Of a stretch of 10,000 nucleotides of DNA, positions 7,162 to 10,000 are shown piece after piece. How positions within the stretch are numbered: position 1 is the first letter of the stretch; every line of letters starts with the position of its first letter. Source of the stretch: Neocallimastix lanati (nom. inval.) (taxonomy: Eukaryota; Neocallimastigomycota; Neocallimastigomycetes; Neocallimastigales; Neocallimastigaceae); NCBI GenBank assembly GCA_016946835.1, contig JACVTC010000168.1:145001-155000 (forward strand). The letters are read 5' to 3'. Under the pieces are notes generated by a model, which had not been told where the DNA came from, searched no databases, and saw only the letters and a list, made by a program, of their open reading frames with translations. Made by a program: the position numbers and the translations under genes.

Positions 7162-7715
7162 TGATACGGGGTGTCACTAAATACCTTGTATTTCCTATTA
7201 AATACTCTTAATAATAATAAAATAAAATTATTATTAAATATTCTTATTAAAATCTTTTATTAATATCAAATATAATAAAAATTATTAAATATTCTAATAA
7301 AAATCTTTTATTAATATTAAATATAATAAAAATTATTATTAAATATTCTTATTAAAATCTTTTATAATAAAAATTATTATTAAATATTCTTATAAAATTC
7401 TTTTATTAATATCAAATCTAATAAAAATTATTATTAAATATTCTTATTAAAATCTTTTATTAATATCAAATATAATAAAAATTATTATTAAATATTCTTA
7501 TTAAAATCTTTTATAATAAAAATTATTATTAAATATTCTTATAAAATTCTTTTATTAATATTAAATATAATAAAAATTATTATTAAATATTCTTATTAAA
7601 ATCTTTTATTAATATCAAATCTAATAAAAATAATTATTAAATATTTTATTAATATTAAATATAATAAAAATTATTACTAAATATTCTTATTAAAAATTAT
7701 ATAATATTTAAATCA
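7162..7715 (+). repeat. Dispersed repeat copy A: head, 54-bp array, tail
   Basis: The head starts TGATACGGGGTGTCAC, the only GC-rich part. The body is a tandem array of about 54-bp A/T units that alternate TTAATATCAAAT and TTAATATTAAAT forms, some internally deleted. The tail runs to TTTAAATC at 7714. Bases 7162-7287 are identical to 9253-9378. If the repeat is an LTR, the next base (A7715) gives a CA end. No coding potential. Confidence 0.85.
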
Positions 7716-7775
7716 TTACTAATTCTTATTTTTATATTAAGAATAATAAAAACCTATTTCAATAAATATTTGATG

Positions 7776-7950
7776 TAAAATACAGAATTATAAGTTTCTG
7801 TATAATATTTTCTAAAACCTTTGAAATAAACTAAAAATAAAACAAAAATTAAAAATAAATTAAATCTTTATTAAAATAAAAATGAACTAAAATACAGAAG
7901 AATTCCAATAATAAAAATGATCTAAAATACAGAAAATATCAATTCTGTAT
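7776..7950 (+). repeat. TAAAATACAGAA motif cluster with two hairpins
   Basis: TAAAATACAGAA occurs at 7776-7787, 7888-7899 and 7923-7934; the last two lie in a 35-bp direct repeat. Copies one and three each face a TTCTGTAT (7796-7803, 7943-7950), forming 8-bp hairpins with 8-nt loops. The exact reverse complement recurs three times at 8587-8636. Confidence 0.75.
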
Positions 7951-7980
7951 AATTCTCTCTCTGAATAACAATATCAAGAA

Positions 7981-8020
7981 GAAGCTACCGCCCGGAATGC
8001 CCTTCGTGATACAAGCTCCA
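7981..8020. other. Isolated GC-rich patch
   Basis: About 40 bp with over half G/C inside DNA that is otherwise nearly all A/T. Forward, a short open frame ends KKLPPGMPFVIQAPN at TAA 8024-8026, without an ATG start. Not recognised as a gene, tRNA or known exon. It may be a captured fragment or a functional RNA segment. Confidence 0.4.
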
Positions 8021-8376
8021 AATTAATTTTTTATATTTTAATTTAATAAATGTTATCTTTTTTTTAAAAAATAATTTAAAATAATAGTTAAAAATTAAAA
8101 TAAAATAGTTATAATAGTTTTTTTTTATAAAGAATATATTAATAATAAATAAAATGTATTAAAATAAAAGTATAAAAAGAAGAATAAATTTCTTTCTTTT
8201 TAATACTTGGAACAAATAATTTTAATTTTAAATTTAAATAAAGAATATTTTAAAATTTAATTTTTTTTCTTGTTTCCAAACTTATTTTTATAGTTATGTG
8301 TTAATATTTATTTTTTTTTTTGTTTTGAATATCTTAGTGTTTCAACCCCAGCCCTTATCATTTTTGTGTAAGAATC

Positions 8377-8404
8377 TATAATTATTTGTTAGCAAATAAT
8401 TATA
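8377..8404. other. 12-bp perfect hairpin, TTAG loop
   Basis: TATAATTATTTG (8377-8388) pairs perfectly with CAAATAATTATA (8393-8404) across the 4-nt loop TTAG. Mostly A/T, so chance formation is possible, but stem length with such a short loop is notable. Confidence 0.5.
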
Positions 8405-8586
8405 TTTTCTTAGTTAAGTTATTATAACTATAACTTTATTTAATTACATATAATATTTATTAAATTTATTTAATTTAATTTTAAATATTCATTAATTTAA
8501 CAAAATTTATTTAATTAATTTTAAATAATATATTTACAATATGCTAAATTCTCTACTGTAACTAATGTATTTTGTATTGTATTTTA

Positions 8587-8636
8587 TTCTGTATTTTATA
8601 ATGTATTCTGTATTTTATAATGTATTCTGTATTTTA
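8587..8636 (+). repeat. 19-bp tandem repeat carrying TTCTGTATTTTA
   Basis: Units start at 8587, 8606 and 8625, each beginning TTCTGTATTTTA, with degenerate TGTATT units before them (about 8565-8586). The core is the exact reverse complement of the motif at 7776-7934, so the two clusters could pair as RNA or form paired binding sites as DNA. Confidence 0.85.
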
Positions 8637-8678
8637 TTAACTATTTAATTTTATATTTTTAATATAAGGATAAATTAT

Positions 8679-8999
8679 ATGATCGAAATATCTTTTATTA
8701 TTTTATTCTTTTATTTTCGATCATTAGATTGGAAAATCGGTTAATTAAGATTTTTTCCAATTACTTTTTAGAAGTAATCGGTTTTACTTAATTAATGCGA
8801 TGATCGATATGGATAGAATATCGATCGAAAACTTATCTAGGTTTTTCTATCTAATCTTTTCCTAGATAAGAGATTTGTTAAGATTAGAAAACCCTTTCTT
8901 ATTTAACCTTATTTTCATAAAAAAATATAAATAAGGCTCTTGAGTTCTCTTTGAGAAATCAAGAGTTATTATTATAAAAAACATAGTTATAATAGTAAC
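8679..8999. other. Run of consecutive hairpins, possible structured RNA
   Basis: Stems in order: 8679-8688/8715-8724 (10 bp); 8728-8736/8753-8761 (9 bp, then 2 more after a bulge); 8760-8766/8772-8778 (7 bp); 8802-8810/8818-8826 (9 bp); 8832-8841/8861-8870 (10 bp); 8907-8914/8929-8936 (8 bp); 8937-8943/8959-8965 plus 8945-8949/8953-8957 (12 bp in all); 8965-8976/8988-8999 (12 pairs, one G-U). Several follow one another with 0-1 nt between, and many stems contain G/C. No tRNA or known RNA family is recognised, and strand is undecidable because the arms are palindromic. Confidence 0.5.
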
Positions 9000-9176
9000 A
9001 TTTTTATATTTTTAACTTTAATAAATTAATAAAAATATTTTATTCAAAAACATATTTTTAAAATCAATTTATACAAACAATTCTTTTCTTACTTTTTGTG
9101 TTATTATTATAATTAATTTTATAATAAACTCTACTCTAAAGGTAAAAAAAAAAAAATTTATTTTATTTTATTTTCT

Positions 9177-9247
9177 CAACTTAATGAATTAGTCGTTAAG
9201 TTGTAGTTAATAATTCTATTTTGAGTTAGTTCTTAATAGAATTATTA
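9177..9247. other. Tandem hairpins immediately before repeat copy B
   Basis: CAACTTAA (9177-9184) pairs with TTAAGTTG (9196-9203), loop 11 nt. TAATAATTCTATT (9208-9220) pairs with AATAGAATTATTA (9235-9247), 13 bp without mismatch, loop 14 nt. The second stem ends 6 bp before the head of copy B. It could be a DNA cruciform at a repeat boundary or an RNA 3'-end structure. Confidence 0.55.
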
Positions 9248-9252
9248 CATTT

Positions 9253-10000
9253 TGATACGGGGTGTCACTAAATACCTTGTATTTCCTATTAAATACTCTT
9301 AATAATAATAAAATAAAATTATTATTAAATATTCTTATTAAAATCTTTTATTAATATCAAATATAATAAAAATTATTATTAAATATTCTTATAAATTTCT
9401 TTTATTAATATTAAATATAATAAAAATTATTATTAAATATTCTTATAAAATTCTTTTATTAATATTAAATATAATAAAAATTATTATTAAATATTCTTAT
9501 TAAATATTCTTTTATTAATATCAATTTAATAAAAATTATTATTAAATATTCTTATAAATTTCTTTTATTAATATCAAATATAATAAAACTTATTATTAAA
9601 TATTCTTATAAAATTCTTTTATTAATATTAAATATAATAAAAAATTATTATTAAAAATTCTTATAAATTTCTTTTATTAATATCAAATATAATAAAAATT
9701 ATTATTAAATATTCTTATTAAAATATTTTATTAATATTAAATATAATAAAAATTATTATTAAATATTCTTATTAAAATCTTTTATTAATATCAAATATAA
9801 TAAAAATTATTATTAAATATTCTTATTAAGTATTCTTTTATTAATATTAAATCTAATAAAAATTATTATTAAATATTCTTATTAAAATCATTTATTAATA
9901 TCAAATCTAATAAAAGTAATTATTAAATATTTTATTAATATTAAATATAATAATAATTATTACTAAATATTCTTATTAAAAATTATATAATATTTAAATC
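9253..10000 (+). repeat. Dispersed repeat copy B, runs off the window
   Basis: Same head (identical for 126 bp to copy A), about 54-bp tandem units and tail. The last ~110 bp match the end of copy A with two substitutions, and the window stops at the same TTTAAATC. The array is about 195 bp longer than in copy A, so unit number changes while head and tail are conserved. No coding potential. Confidence 0.85.

Larger units (their letters stand above)
7716..9252. other. Non-coding region rich in inverted repeats
   Basis: No credible ORF. It holds TAAAATACAGAA/TTCTGTATTTTA repeats (7776-8636), an unusual GC-rich patch (7981-8020), a 12-bp hairpin (8377-8404), a run of hairpins (8679-8999) and two more stems (9177-9247). 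The rest (8021-8370, 8405-8560, 9000-9170) is A/T filler, with short GC-richer bits such as CAACCCCAGCCC at 8343-8354. Confidence 0.7.
7162..10000 (+). mobile_element. Possible non-autonomous LTR element (hypothesis)
   Basis: Two direct repeats (7162-7715 and 9253 to the window end) bracket about 1.54 kb of non-coding, inverted-repeat-rich DNA. The left copy begins TG and can end CA, and the first 126 bp of the copies are identical. No convincing PBS after 7715 or PPT before 9253 is seen, and similarity may begin a few bases earlier (both copies are preceded by ACAT and a T run). They may instead be two independent dispersed repeats. Confidence 0.3.

Noticed and set aside
7240-7715. CRISPR-like array
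   Set aside because: The roughly 54-bp units are contiguous and have no unique spacers; context is eukaryotic and there are no cas genes.
7886-8026. Small coding exon ending PPGMPFVIQAPN
   Set aside because: No ATG at the open end, most of the frame is repeat-derived, and the peptide is not recognised; kept only as a GC-rich patch.

Overview
The window is very AT-rich eukaryotic DNA, dominated by one almost complete Ty3/gypsy LTR retrotransposon of the chromodomain-bearing type (chromovirus), lying on the + strand. Poly-A and AAT tracts, an Asn-rich Gag and an A/T-ending codon bias point to a very AT-rich eukaryote. The closest match of the integrase C-terminus and chromodomain is to fungal chromoviruses, so an early-diverging fungus (for example an anaerobic gut fungus) is the best guess. 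This is an inference; an AT-rich protist such as a dictyostelid is not excluded. No host gene is recognisable.

Layout. 1-506: right-hand part of the 5' LTR (about 139 bp lie before the window). 507-516: putative self-primer binding site. 507-1739: a long 5' leader with no ATG, containing a T-rich degenerate tandem repeat, strong hairpins, three long poly-A runs and a GC-richer island with possible RNA structure. 1740-6068: one intact 1442-codon Gag-Pol ORF (Gag, zinc knuckle, protease, reverse transcriptase, RNase H, integrase, GPF/Y module, chromodomain). 6067-6077: polypurine tract. 6078-6722: 3' LTR. The LTRs differ at only 3 of 507 comparable positions and all catalytic residues are present, so this is a young and possibly active copy.

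6723-7161 is AT-rich flank with no gene. At 7162-7715 and 9253-10000 lie two direct copies of another repeat. Each has an identical 126-bp head starting TGATACGGGGTGTCAC, a body of roughly 54-bp tandem units, and a conserved tail. Copy B runs off the window. They could be the LTRs of a non-coding, non-autonomous retroelement (copy A ends in CA if extended to 7715) or two dispersed copies of a satellite-like repeat.

The 1.5 kb between them (7716-9252) has no convincing ORF but is crowded with inverted repeats: TAAAATACAGAA motifs facing an array of their reverse complement, a 12-bp hairpin with a 4-nt loop, and a near-contiguous run of hairpins from 8679 to 8999 with a possible H-type pseudoknot, followed by an 8-bp and a 13-bp hairpin just before copy B. 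This is the least explained part of the window and the best candidate for something undescribed (a structured non-coding RNA or the internal region of a non-autonomous element). AT-rich DNA makes chance stems common, so it needs a composition-matched statistical test.

Working model for the gypsy element: transcription starts in the LTR shortly after the TATA-like box at 249-256, near 293. The 5' end of the RNA (GTGTTTTTTATT, 293-304) can pair perfectly with 505-516 at the LTR/leader junction, as in Tf1-type self-priming. An AUG-free leader lets ribosomes reach the single Gag-Pol start. Protease would process the polyprotein, RT/RNase H would copy the RNA using the PPT for plus strands, and the integrase chromodomain would direct insertion to methylated-histone chromatin.
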